Shown piece by piece: positions 1 through 7,950 of a stretch of 64,000 bases of DNA. The translations under genes and the position numbers were made by a program. The first letter of the stretch is position 1; the number at the start of each line of letters is the position of its first letter. This DNA comes from an uncultured Porphyromonadaceae bacterium (lineage in GTDB: Bacteria; Bacteroidota; Bacteroidia; Bacteroidales; Muribaculaceae). Below the pieces are notes generated by a model, which searched no databases, was not told the DNA's origin, and saw only the letters and a list, made by a program, of their open reading frames with translations. The DNA lies in assembly GCA_947174995.1 (NCBI GenBank), contig CAMWLC010000003.1, positions 1 to 64,000 of the forward strand, in the 5' to 3' direction.

Positions 1-52
1 GATTGCCACTCTCACAGCCCTTGCCATTTCCTCTGCCTGTACTGTCATGGCG

Positions 53-688
53 TTACACGAAATTGAAGGTTATGCCGTATTTGGCTGCGCACTCCTGAAT
101 GTCGGCGATTCTGCGGAGAGGTGCAGGTTTCTCGCCGAAATGCTCCTGAAGATATTGCTTCGCAACGTCGCTGCAGCTCACTTCGACAACTTCCAGATTG
201 CTCTCCCCGGCCTCTTCCTTTTCGGTCTTTGCCTCGCCGGTCGATTCTTCTTCGGCTGTCTCGGTAGTCGATTCAGGATCGGGCTCCGGTTTTTCTTCGG
301 GTATGTCGATAGGTGCCTCTTCCTGAATCGGTGGAGGCGTTGGTGATGCAGCCTCTCTTATAAGCTCTGCTTTGGCCATTCCGGGATTAGGTGCCGGTGC
401 TTCCTCCGCTTCCTCTTTCTTAGATTCAGTAGGATTCTTGCCGATTTTCACTTCTCCCTGCATGGGGTATTTAGCCAGAAGGGTTATTGCCCCCTTCGCG
501 AAGTCGTTGCTTCTCTCGATGGCAAGCTGCACTATCGGGTCGGCGGTCGTGAACGTGGCCGGGGTGACTCCGTTTTTCGTCGTCTGTCCTCCGGTGAAGG
601 AGACATGCACCTTTGTCTTTCCCAGATGGAAAGTCGTGTGCTTCTCCGCCAGAGTGTGGTAGGCGTAGGTCTTTTTATATTTCTTCAT
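53..688 (-). CDS. Hypothetical phage structural/head-associated protein with acidic Pro/Glu-rich central linker
   Basis: 211-aa ORF immediately downstream of the capsid-like gene on the same strand; ordered N-terminus, low-complexity E/P/T linker, short ordered C-terminus. Confidence 0.6.
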   Translation of the reverse strand: MKKYKKTYAYHTLAEKHTTFHLGKTKVHVSFTGGQTTKNGVTPATFTTADPIVQLAIERSNDFAKGAITLLAKYPMQGEVKIGKNPTESKKEEAEEAPAPNPGMAKAELIREAASPTPPPIQEEAPIDIPEEKPEPDPESTTETAEEESTGEAKTEKEEAGESNLEVVEVSCSDVAKQYLQEHFGEKPAPLRRIADIQECAAKYGITFNFV

Positions 689-706
689 TGCTCTAAAGAT
701 TTATAT

Positions 707-748
707 GGGAGTGGAGAGCCTATCCGCGTCCGGTAGGTCTCCACTCCC
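707..748 (-). terminator. Strong intergenic hairpin between capsid-like gene and downstream gene
   Basis: GGGAGTGGAGA (707-717) pairs perfectly with TCTCCACTCCC (738-748); pairing continues inward (CCTA/TAGG, CCG/CGG) with two single-base bulges. Confidence 0.6.
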
Positions 749-772
749 GGACTCATAAAAAGGGGTTTCAGA

Positions 773-2299
773 TTAGTTGGCCTTGATTTCGCCGACGTAT
801 TCGGTCCACTTCTTATCCTTGTAGAGCCAGCTCTGACCGGTCATTGCTCCTGCGTCTATGCCCGGACAGTCAACCATGAGGACGTAGACCTTGCCGTCGG
901 TGGGATTCTTGGGAGCGGTGGAGTCTCCCCAAAGCTCGAAGGTGGTCTGACCCTCGACTGAGCAGTTGCCCTCGCCGTCGATCCAGATATGGGCGTTCCC
1001 TTTAAGTCCGAGAGCGTCCCACACAACCGTGCTTTCCCTCTTGGCCTCTTCCCCCTCGATGTCCTCGCTGCTCTTGTGCTCGGCTGAGTAGACGTAATGC
1101 ACAAGGCCGTTGTGGTAGTTGATTACTGCGGCTGAGTTGCTCCAGCCCAGACGGTCAAGGCAGGGTTCAAGCTTGAACTCAAGGTCGCCGAAGATGGTGT
1201 GAATTGCGGTGACCTCCCAACCGATCTTGTTGGTCTTGACGTTGATCTGCACCTCCGGATGCTTGGAGAAGTCGATTGTCTGGATGTTCTCGACGAAGTT
1301 CTTGCCGCAAAGGATGATTACCGACTTGGGTACGTCGTCGCCGGTGAAAATCATCTTGGCAAGTGCGATGAACTCTTCATAAGTCCACTTCCCGGCTTTG
1401 TCGAGGTGGCGGCGTATCTGCCAGCGAACGCCTTCGGTGGTGTAGATGAACTGGTCGCCCAGCTTAGTGCTGACGGTGAATTTCGACGAGCGGCTTGCCC
1501 ACAGCGTGCGGTTGCCGTCCGTCTTGAACTTCTTGATCTGCATCTGCGCGATGAGTGCCTTACCGAAGGGGATGTGCTTGCGCTGAGCCTCGAAGTAGTC
1601 GCTCACCACACTGGAGAAGCCTCTCTTCTGGCAGTATATCATGCTCGGCGAGGGGACGATGATGTTGGGTGCTACGTCCTTCTGCGTCTCGTAGAGGGCG
1701 TTGGCGAGTCCTACGAGGGTTGTGCCGGCCGGTATTTCAGGCACGGTGCCGATTGCGTCGGTCTCGTTGGCCTTCTTGCCGTTCACGGCCATTACGATAG
1801 GCTCTTTGTCTACATCCGTGAAGCCGGTGACGAAAAGCATAAGCTCCTGTCCGGGTGTCACGTTCTTGCCCTTCTTGTCGTAACCGTCCACTCCCTTCAC
1901 GAGAATGGTTGTGTAGGGCTGGAAAAGGCCTCGGTCGGCCTTGTTGAGTTTGAGCACTACGTTCTCGTCTGTACCGTCGCCAACCTTAGCGATGGTTACA
2001 GCCTGACAGCGTGGCTCGTCGAGTGCGAAATGCTCCACTTCGGGAGAGGTCACCGAGACGCGCTTTGCCTGAAGCATAAGCTGCATCAGCGGCGTGTCGT
2101 CGCTGTTGAATTCATAGATGTTGCGGTCTATGTCACTCTCGATGAAGTGACCGGGGCCGATGTCTCCTGTGGCGTTGGCTGCCGTGCTGACGGTTGCGGC
2201 CTGACCCTGAACCTGTGTGTTCAGTCCCCCTGTGCCGGGAGCGGTCGTGACCGTGCCGGTTCCGGTTTCTACCGGGCTGTTGGTTAAATCGTCTGCCAT
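773..2299 (-). CDS. Putative major capsid protein
   Basis: 508-aa ORF following a scaffold-like ORF, in the same module as TerL and portal; Ala/Gly/Thr-rich N-arm. Assigned mainly by gene order and size. Confidence 0.65.
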   Translation of the reverse strand: MADDLTNSPVETGTGTVTTAPGTGGLNTQVQGQAATVSTAANATGDIGPGHFIESDIDRNIYEFNSDDTPLMQLMLQAKRVSVTSPEVEHFALDEPRCQAVTIAKVGDGTDENVVLKLNKADRGLFQPYTTILVKGVDGYDKKGKNVTPGQELMLFVTGFTDVDKEPIVMAVNGKKANETDAIGTVPEIPAGTTLVGLANALYETQKDVAPNIIVPSPSMIYCQKRGFSSVVSDYFEAQRKHIPFGKALIAQMQIKKFKTDGNRTLWASRSSKFTVSTKLGDQFIYTTEGVRWQIRRHLDKAGKWTYEEFIALAKMIFTGDDVPKSVIILCGKNFVENIQTIDFSKHPEVQINVKTNKIGWEVTAIHTIFGDLEFKLEPCLDRLGWSNSAAVINYHNGLVHYVYSAEHKSSEDIEGEEAKRESTVVWDALGLKGNAHIWIDGEGNCSVEGQTTFELWGDSTAPKNPTDGKVYVLMVDCPGIDAGAMTGQSWLYKDKKWTEYVGEIKAN

Positions 2300-2325
2300 G
2301 TTAAGAAATTATTAATTGGTTTATA

Positions 2326-2490
2326 CTATTTTCGGTCGGTCTCGATCAGGCCTCCCGGTCTTATTCCTCCGGTAGTGGATGCAATCGCGCTTATGGTGGC
2401 CGCATATCCCGGCATCTGGCATTTCAGCCCTCCAGTCCCTGTCTGAGCCTCCTGCTGTGGAGTTTTTACTATCTTTACTACCTGTGGCAT
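2326..2490 (-). CDS. 54-aa ORF resembling a free-standing capsid N-arm (not in ORF track)
   Basis: Translates to MPQVVKIVKTPQQEAQTGTGGLKCQMPGYAATISAIASTTGGIRPGGLIETDRK*. Start codon is 5 nt after the scaffold stop with AAGGA upstream. Residues 18-52 align ungapped with capsid residues 22-56 (20/35 identical). Confidence 0.75.
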   Translation of the reverse strand: MPQVVKIVKTPQQEAQTGTGGLKCQMPGYAATISAIASTTGGIRPGGLIETDRK

Positions 2491-2495
2491 AGTCC

Positions 2496-3239
2496 TTAGT
2501 CAGCTTCGCGCGCAAGGTCGAAGACGCTCTGCTTCTTGTTGGCCTTCTGGCTCGGTGTGCCGTTGCGTCCGTTGAGGTTGGTGATTCCGTCTCCCTTCTT
2601 GGAGTTGCGCATCTTCTCCACAATCTTGGCGTTGCGTCCGGCCACTTCTCCCTCTTCCTGAGCGTTGGCTACGTCCGCGTCATGGTTCAGGGCGTTCGCT
2701 ATCAGGGTTATGGTCTCAGGCGAGAGTATGCCCATGATTCCCTCGCGGATTATCTGCACCCATGCCGCGCCGATAGCGTCTATCTGCTCGTCGCTGAGGC
2801 CGTTCTGCTGCTGATATTCCGGAAGGGTCTTGTTCAGGGTGGTGTCCATGTTGCGCTCATACTCTTCGTCGAGCTGCTTGCTCTTGGCGAGTCGGTCAAG
2901 ATATTCCTTGTTGGCTGCCTCGATTTTATCCTGCATGGCCGGATCGTCCATTACGTCCTTGACCTGTATTCCTAAGCGTCTGACGAGACTCGTCACAGGG
3001 TCTTTCCCCTCGCGCATGTCGTTGAGGATAAAGGCGGCCTGTGGGTTCTCCCTGAACATATTGCTCAGTGATTTCTCCCTCTCCTTCATCGCGCCGTTCT
3101 CTGCCTCAAAAGCGTCGTAATCGTCTGAAATCTGTCCGAAGATTTCTTCGTCGTCCTCGAATTTCTTTTCAGGATATTTGGTGCGCAGTCGTTCCAGATG
3201 TTGGTCGCGTCTGCTTCTAACCGGGTTATTCTCAGCCAT
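2496..3239 (-). CDS. Putative scaffold/head-maturation-like protein
   Basis: Charged, helix-rich protein directly upstream of the capsid gene. ATG at 3239 preferred over the TTG start used in the ORF track. Confidence 0.5.
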   Translation of the reverse strand: MAENNPVRSRRDQHLERLRTKYPEKKFEDDEEIFGQISDDYDAFEAENGAMKEREKSLSNMFRENPQAAFILNDMREGKDPVTSLVRRLGIQVKDVMDDPAMQDKIEAANKEYLDRLAKSKQLDEEYERNMDTTLNKTLPEYQQQNGLSDEQIDAIGAAWVQIIREGIMGILSPETITLIANALNHDADVANAQEEGEVAGRNAKIVEKMRNSKKGDGITNLNGRNGTPSQKANKKQSVFDLAREAD

Positions 3240-3276
3240 ATTCAAAAAGTTGTGTTGATGCGTATGTTACTGGCCG

Positions 3277-3284
3277 CAAAAATA
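3277..3284 (-). promoter_or_regulatory. Bacteroidales -7-like element for the capsid operon
   Basis: TATTTTTG on minus strand fits TAnnTTTG, upstream of the 3239 start. Confidence 0.45.
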
Positions 3285-3331
3285 ACTCATTATAACCTAT
3301 CTCATTTTTAAGTGTTGTCGCGTGAATTGAT

Positions 3332-3339
3332 TAATTTTG
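3332..3339 (+). promoter_or_regulatory. Bacteroidales -7-like element for the terminase operon
   Basis: TAATTTTG fits TAnnTTTG, 16 nt upstream of the ATG at 3355. Confidence 0.4.
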
Positions 3340-3354
3340 CATTGAGGCAGTATC

Positions 3355-3828
3355 ATGAAGTATTTCGGTTCCACAGTCACTTTCACGCGCGAACGCAATG
3401 CGGACATCATGCGTGTGTTTCGGCAAAAGCTTGTCGAGGCAGACTTCATACGCATGGACGATATTTGCCGTCAGGTGGCAGAGTCTCCCTCTTCCCGGTT
3501 CTGGGTGAGTGCGGAGCGTGCCGCTGTTGTCATTTCCTCGATGGAGGCCGGACGCGCCGTCCCCTGTCTGACGGAAATGAAGCGTGAGATGTTCGACGAG
3601 ATTTTCCGTAGGTATAAGGAGATGCGGATTCTTCGTCCGGAAGAGTCCCTGTTGGATTTGGTTGCGGTCATTGTCAATCAGCCCGCGCCTAAATTCTATT
3701 TCACTCCCCGGACGGTCAAGGAGTTTGTGCGCCGCATTCGCAGTGGCTGGTATGACCGGAAGCAGTGTAGCTTAGAGGAAGATGGATTTAGCGAAGGAAA
3801 TAAAGGAGAGGTTCGACCTGATTATTGA
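3355..3828 (+). CDS. Hypothetical phage protein upstream of TerL
   Basis: 157-aa ORF, overlaps the terL start by 47 nt; divergent from capsid operon. Confidence 0.55.
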   Translation: MKYFGSTVTFTRERNADIMRVFRQKLVEADFIRMDDICRQVAESPSSRFWVSAERAAVVISSMEAGRAVPCLTEMKREMFDEIFRRYKEMRILRPEESLLDLVAVIVNQPAPKFYFTPRTVKEFVRRIRSGWYDRKQCSLEEDGFSEGNKGEVRPDY

Positions 3829-5923
3829 CCTCCTGAAGGAGAATGACAGGCGCAACGAGATCATCTACGCGAAGTTCGACCCGATTACCGGGGAAGGCTC
3901 CGTAGGTGAGCGTGTCCGTGTCGAGATTCCTGATTTCGTTATTCCCGTTCAGTGGCTTCCTGAAAGCATGATGAAGGTTGAGTTTGTCCGCAGGTTGGTC
4001 GAGGCCGGTTCCATCAAGCTGTTTCTTTCCGGCTTCCTCGGTGTGGAGCCTAACCCCTCCGACGCTTCAAAGGTGGCCACTCAGTTGATGCGTCTCCGCT
4101 ATCGGCATGACTTCCCTTTCTGGTGCGCCACTCTTGTGAAAGTGAAGAAAAAGGGCGGTGGTGATGATGTCCTGTTCCGGCTCTGGTATCCTCAGCGTCG
4201 CCTCGTAGAGATGTTTGAAAAAAGCCGGTTGGCCGGTGAGCCGATACGCATTGTCATGCTGAAGGCTCGCCAGTGGGGAGGCTCCACCACTACGCAGCTC
4301 TATATGGCATGGCTCCAGTTCCTCCATAAGAAAGGCCTCAACTCCCTCATCATCGCCCATCAGGGTTCTGCCTCCGACGAGATCAAGGATATGTTCGACC
4401 GTATGATTGCCGATTATCCTGTTGAGATGCTGCATCCCCTCGGCGATTCATGGTCTGACACTGAGGTTAAGATGGTGGGTGTTGGTAAGTCGGGCTCTAT
4501 TCACCGTGTGCCTCAACGCAACTGCAAGATAAAGATAGGTACTGCCGAGCGTCCGGATTCTTGCCGTGGTGGTGATTACAACCTTGTGCATCTTTCAGAG
4601 GTCGGACTGTGGAAGAAAACCGAAAACAAGACCCCGGAGGATATTGTGCGCTCCGCTTGCTCCGGTATTCTCTTCCGGCCATACACCATGATTGTCTATG
4701 AGTCTACGGCCAACGGAACCGGCAATTTCTTCCACTCCGAATATCATGCGGCCGCATACCCTGACCCTGACGCTAAGGTTCACTCCCAGTTCTCGCCCCT
4801 CTTTATTCCCTGGTATGAGATTGAGCAGTATTCCCTTCTCTTCAAGTCTTTCAGCGATAAGGTGATATTCGCCTTTCAGCTCTGGAGCAACCGGGAGTCT
4901 CGCACGGCCATGTCCGCGCGTGAGGAGTCTGGCCGCTATCTGTGGTGGCTTTGGGAGAAGGGTGCCACGCTGGAGGCTATCAACTGGTATGTCCATGAGC
5001 GTGCCGGAAAGAACTCCCATGACGTCATGGCCTCCGAATATCCCTCTGACGATGTGGAGGCGTTCGTGCATTCAGGCTCTATGGTGTTCGACAAATATCT
5101 GGTGAAGGAGTTTGAGGGTGCATGTTCCATTCCACGGTTCATAGGGGAGATCAACGGTGATGCCAACGAAGGCCGTCAGTGCATGAAGAATATCCGCTTC
5201 CGTGAGGACGGTCAGGCTAATTTCTGGATCTGGGCTATGCCGGAGATTGACCCGGAGGTAAAGGTTACAAACCGCTACCTCGTCGTTGTCGATATTGGAG
5301 GCCGGTCCAACAAGGCCGACTGGTCCGTGATAGCGGTGTTCGACCGTATCAACATGATAGACGGAGGCCGTCAGGCGATTGTTGCCCAGTGGAGAGGTCA
5401 CTGCGACATCGACCGCCTCGCTTGGCGTGCCGCTCAGATTGCCGCATGGTACGACAATGCCCTTCTCGTCATAGAGTCAAACACATTGGAGACACACGAC
5501 CGGGAGCGGCAGATCGAAGGCGGCGACCAGTCGCAGTATATCCTCAATCAGATTTCCGACGTATATCCCAACCTCTACGCTCGCCGTCAGTCCGAGGACG
5601 AGATTCGTCAGGGTATTCCCCGGAAATATGGCTTTCACACCAATGCCGCCACAAAGCCTATGATAATAACCACGCTCATAAAGTGCGTCCGCGATCATCT
5701 TTACACTGAGCGAGACCGTGAGGTTCTCAACGAGTTCCTGACCTATGAGCGGAAGCAGAACGGCGCATACGGCGCAATCGTCGGCAAGCATGACGACCTT
5801 CTTATGACCCGCGCCATCGGCCTTCACATTTCCCTTTATGAAATGGATATGCCTCAGATTATCAAAGTGTCTGAAATGAGGCATAAAAAAAGAAGAGGCC
5901 ACGTTTCCGAAGCCTCTATCTGA
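3782..5923 (+). CDS. Phage terminase large subunit
   Basis: 713-aa ORF with KARQWGGSTTTQ ATPase motif and VVVDIGGRSNKADWSVIAVFDR nuclease-type motif. Confidence 0.85.
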   Translation: MDLAKEIKERFDLIIDLLKENDRRNEIIYAKFDPITGEGSVGERVRVEIPDFVIPVQWLPESMMKVEFVRRLVEAGSIKLFLSGFLGVEPNPSDASKVATQLMRLRYRHDFPFWCATLVKVKKKGGGDDVLFRLWYPQRRLVEMFEKSRLAGEPIRIVMLKARQWGGSTTTQLYMAWLQFLHKKGLNSLIIAHQGSASDEIKDMFDRMIADYPVEMLHPLGDSWSDTEVKMVGVGKSGSIHRVPQRNCKIKIGTAERPDSCRGGDYNLVHLSEVGLWKKTENKTPEDIVRSACSGILFRPYTMIVYESTANGTGNFFHSEYHAAAYPDPDAKVHSQFSPLFIPWYEIEQYSLLFKSFSDKVIFAFQLWSNRESRTAMSAREESGRYLWWLWEKGATLEAINWYVHERAGKNSHDVMASEYPSDDVEAFVHSGSMVFDKYLVKEFEGACSIPRFIGEINGDANEGRQCMKNIRFREDGQANFWIWAMPEIDPEVKVTNRYLVVVDIGGRSNKADWSVIAVFDRINMIDGGRQAIVAQWRGHCDIDRLAWRAAQIAAWYDNALLVIESNTLETHDRERQIEGGDQSQYILNQISDVYPNLYARRQSEDEIRQGIPRKYGFHTNAATKPMIITTLIKCVRDHLYTERDREVLNEFLTYERKQNGAYGAIVGKHDDLLMTRAIGLHISLYEMDMPQIIKVSEMRHKKRRGHVSEASI
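5884..5917 (-). terminator. Terminator for portal transcript inside the 3' end of terL
   Basis: On minus strand AGAGGC-12nt-GCCTCT followed by TCTTTTTTT. Confidence 0.6.
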
Positions 5924-5936
5924 TTGTTGCCTGTTG

Positions 5937-7883
5937 TCATGCGGCGTTGAACATCGCCTGTGCCTGTCTCACTGCGTTCATGTCCGCTCCGGCCTGCGCC
6001 TGTCTCAGAAGTTCCGGAGATATATTGTCCGGTGTCTCTCCGCGCTCCAGTTGCTCCTGCTGGCTCTTCACGCTCTGCAGAAGGCCGTCCGCGAATGGGA
6101 AGTCGCCGTGTTCCAGAAGCTGTTGCAGCGTGATCTGTCCCATCTCGAATATCTTCATCAGGAAATCGTTCTGCATGGCCCTGTATGTAGGTGTCGCCGT
6201 GCTTTCAGTTATGCTCAGGTCAAATTCTATGTCGCTCAGCTTCGACGGGTCGTATATGGCCTCCTTCCCGGCTATGTTGCATGTCCTCTTGTCGTCATAA
6301 TACTGTTGGATATTCTTCACGTCCTTGTAGGCTCCCTCCTTCACGAAGTCCGAGAAGGTCTCTAAGAGGTCAAGCAGCGACGTCGTCGCGTTCTGCGTCT
6401 GCTGGCTGTAGAGGCTCGCGCTCATCCCCGAGAATCCCGGCTTCCCCTGGATCGCTCCGTTCACTCCTGATATGTCCTCAAAGAATTTAAGCTGCATGTT
6501 CAGAAGCTCCGATATTCCTATCTGGGTGCAGTTGTTGGCTATCTGCTTCGGTATCGTCGCGCTCTTGTTGGGCTTGAACACTATGATGCCGTCGGCTCTT
6601 GCCCATTCGTCTGCTATGTCGTCCATGCTCATGTGGTCCGGAAGTGCGTCCTCCGGGAAGAGAAGCACACCCTTCGCGCTCGTCTTCATGATGAAGTCGT
6701 AGAGCATTATCAGGCGGTTCACGTAGCGCTGCTGGTCTATCACGTCGGCGACGAACGAGTGTATCTCCCCGTCGATAAAGGGATAGGCCGCGAAGACATA
6801 AGGATGTTCCTTATGCTCGTATGGCGTCTCCCCCTCGTCGAGCACATCCCCGAAAGGAGTCAGGAAATAGTAATACCAGTATGAATCTATAAACCATTCA
6901 GCCTTGATCAGCGGTATCTCTTCCTCCGGTATTCCTAAAGCCGCTCCCTCTCTCCGGCGTTCCTCGTTCACTTTCACTACCTCTTCCTGATAGTCCTCCA
7001 GCTCTATCTTGAAAATATCGCCGCTGTTCGGGTCATGGCACCGGTAGCGTGCCTTGCTCTCCTTCCTCCATACCTCTATCACCCGGCAGAGGCTCGTATC
7101 TTCAGGCACGAGGAAGTCATACCGGTTGTTGAGCGGAAAGCCGAATCGCTGATAGGCTATCCCCACGACGTTGCGGTTCGATGCGTGGTTGTATATCTCC
7201 CTCAGTCGCCGCTCCTCCTCCGGGCTGTGGGCATACTTGCTTATCAGCTCACCATAGGTTATGTCGTGGATCTCGCCCAGGCAGCTCACGTCCCATCCCC
7301 GGAAATCCCTCATGTTCGGATCAATGAAGAAATTGTTGGGCTGCACATAGTCCGTCCAGCAGTCGAGGGTGTTGTTGCGCCATCCGTGCCATTTCCGGTG
7401 TACGACAAAGCCGGAGATAAGAAATTCCTCCATGCTCCGTGCGTTCACCTTCCTCATCCTGTTGCGTGCCATGTTGTATTGGAGCACCGTGCTCATCGTC
7501 TCGCCGAATTTCTGCTCGTCCCGGTCTCTGGCCGTGCAGGTCGGCTCCTTGTCCTGACTCTCATACACGCCTAAGACGCTCCTGATCATTCTCCGGATAA
7601 GGTTGTTCTTCAGCGGCAGGTTCCCCTGCTTCTTGATAAGCTCTGACTCCTTCATGCGTCGCCCGTCCACGCACACCATATCGTCCCACTGCTTGCCGTA
7701 GGTGTAGTTCTTGTTTCTCTCGCGGTCGCGCCTGAATTTGTCCATCAGCATCCAGTAGTGCTGTGCCTCCATCAGTACGTCAAATGCCTTCTTCTCTCCC
7801 CGGCGTGCCTTCTGCTCTGCCACGGAGTCATACTTGGCCTTCGGCAATACCTTGCTAAGCCTATGAAGTTTCTTCTTTGCCAT
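5937..7883 (-). CDS. Phage portal protein
   Basis: 648-aa ORF convergent with TerL; KNYTYGKQW N-terminus, helix-rich wing/stem-like composition and Gln-rich C-terminus typical of large phage portals. Confidence 0.75.
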   Translation of the reverse strand: MAKKKLHRLSKVLPKAKYDSVAEQKARRGEKKAFDVLMEAQHYWMLMDKFRRDRERNKNYTYGKQWDDMVCVDGRRMKESELIKKQGNLPLKNNLIRRMIRSVLGVYESQDKEPTCTARDRDEQKFGETMSTVLQYNMARNRMRKVNARSMEEFLISGFVVHRKWHGWRNNTLDCWTDYVQPNNFFIDPNMRDFRGWDVSCLGEIHDITYGELISKYAHSPEEERRLREIYNHASNRNVVGIAYQRFGFPLNNRYDFLVPEDTSLCRVIEVWRKESKARYRCHDPNSGDIFKIELEDYQEEVVKVNEERRREGAALGIPEEEIPLIKAEWFIDSYWYYYFLTPFGDVLDEGETPYEHKEHPYVFAAYPFIDGEIHSFVADVIDQQRYVNRLIMLYDFIMKTSAKGVLLFPEDALPDHMSMDDIADEWARADGIIVFKPNKSATIPKQIANNCTQIGISELLNMQLKFFEDISGVNGAIQGKPGFSGMSASLYSQQTQNATTSLLDLLETFSDFVKEGAYKDVKNIQQYYDDKRTCNIAGKEAIYDPSKLSDIEFDLSITESTATPTYRAMQNDFLMKIFEMGQITLQQLLEHGDFPFADGLLQSVKSQQEQLERGETPDNISPELLRQAQAGADMNAVRQAQAMFNAA

Positions 7884-7914
7884 GTCTGTTCTGTTATGTA
7901 TTGGAGCTGAGACG

Positions 7915-7922
7915 CAAAGATA
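7915..7922 (-). promoter_or_regulatory. -7-like element upstream of portal
   Basis: Minus strand TATCTTTG fits TAnnTTTG, between giant-gene stop and portal start. Confidence 0.45.
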
Positions 7923-7950
7923 ATAAATCCTTGCGCCCCGGCTCGTTTAA

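Noticed and set aside
1199-2287. 362-aa plus-strand ORF opposite the capsid gene
   Set aside because: Antisense to a supported capsid ORF; no recognizable motif.
2321-2623. 100-aa minus ORF overlapping the scaffold and the 54-aa ORF
   Set aside because: Arg/Thr/Ser-rich out-of-frame translation; the 54-aa frame at 2326-2490 has capsid similarity and coupled start, so it is preferred.
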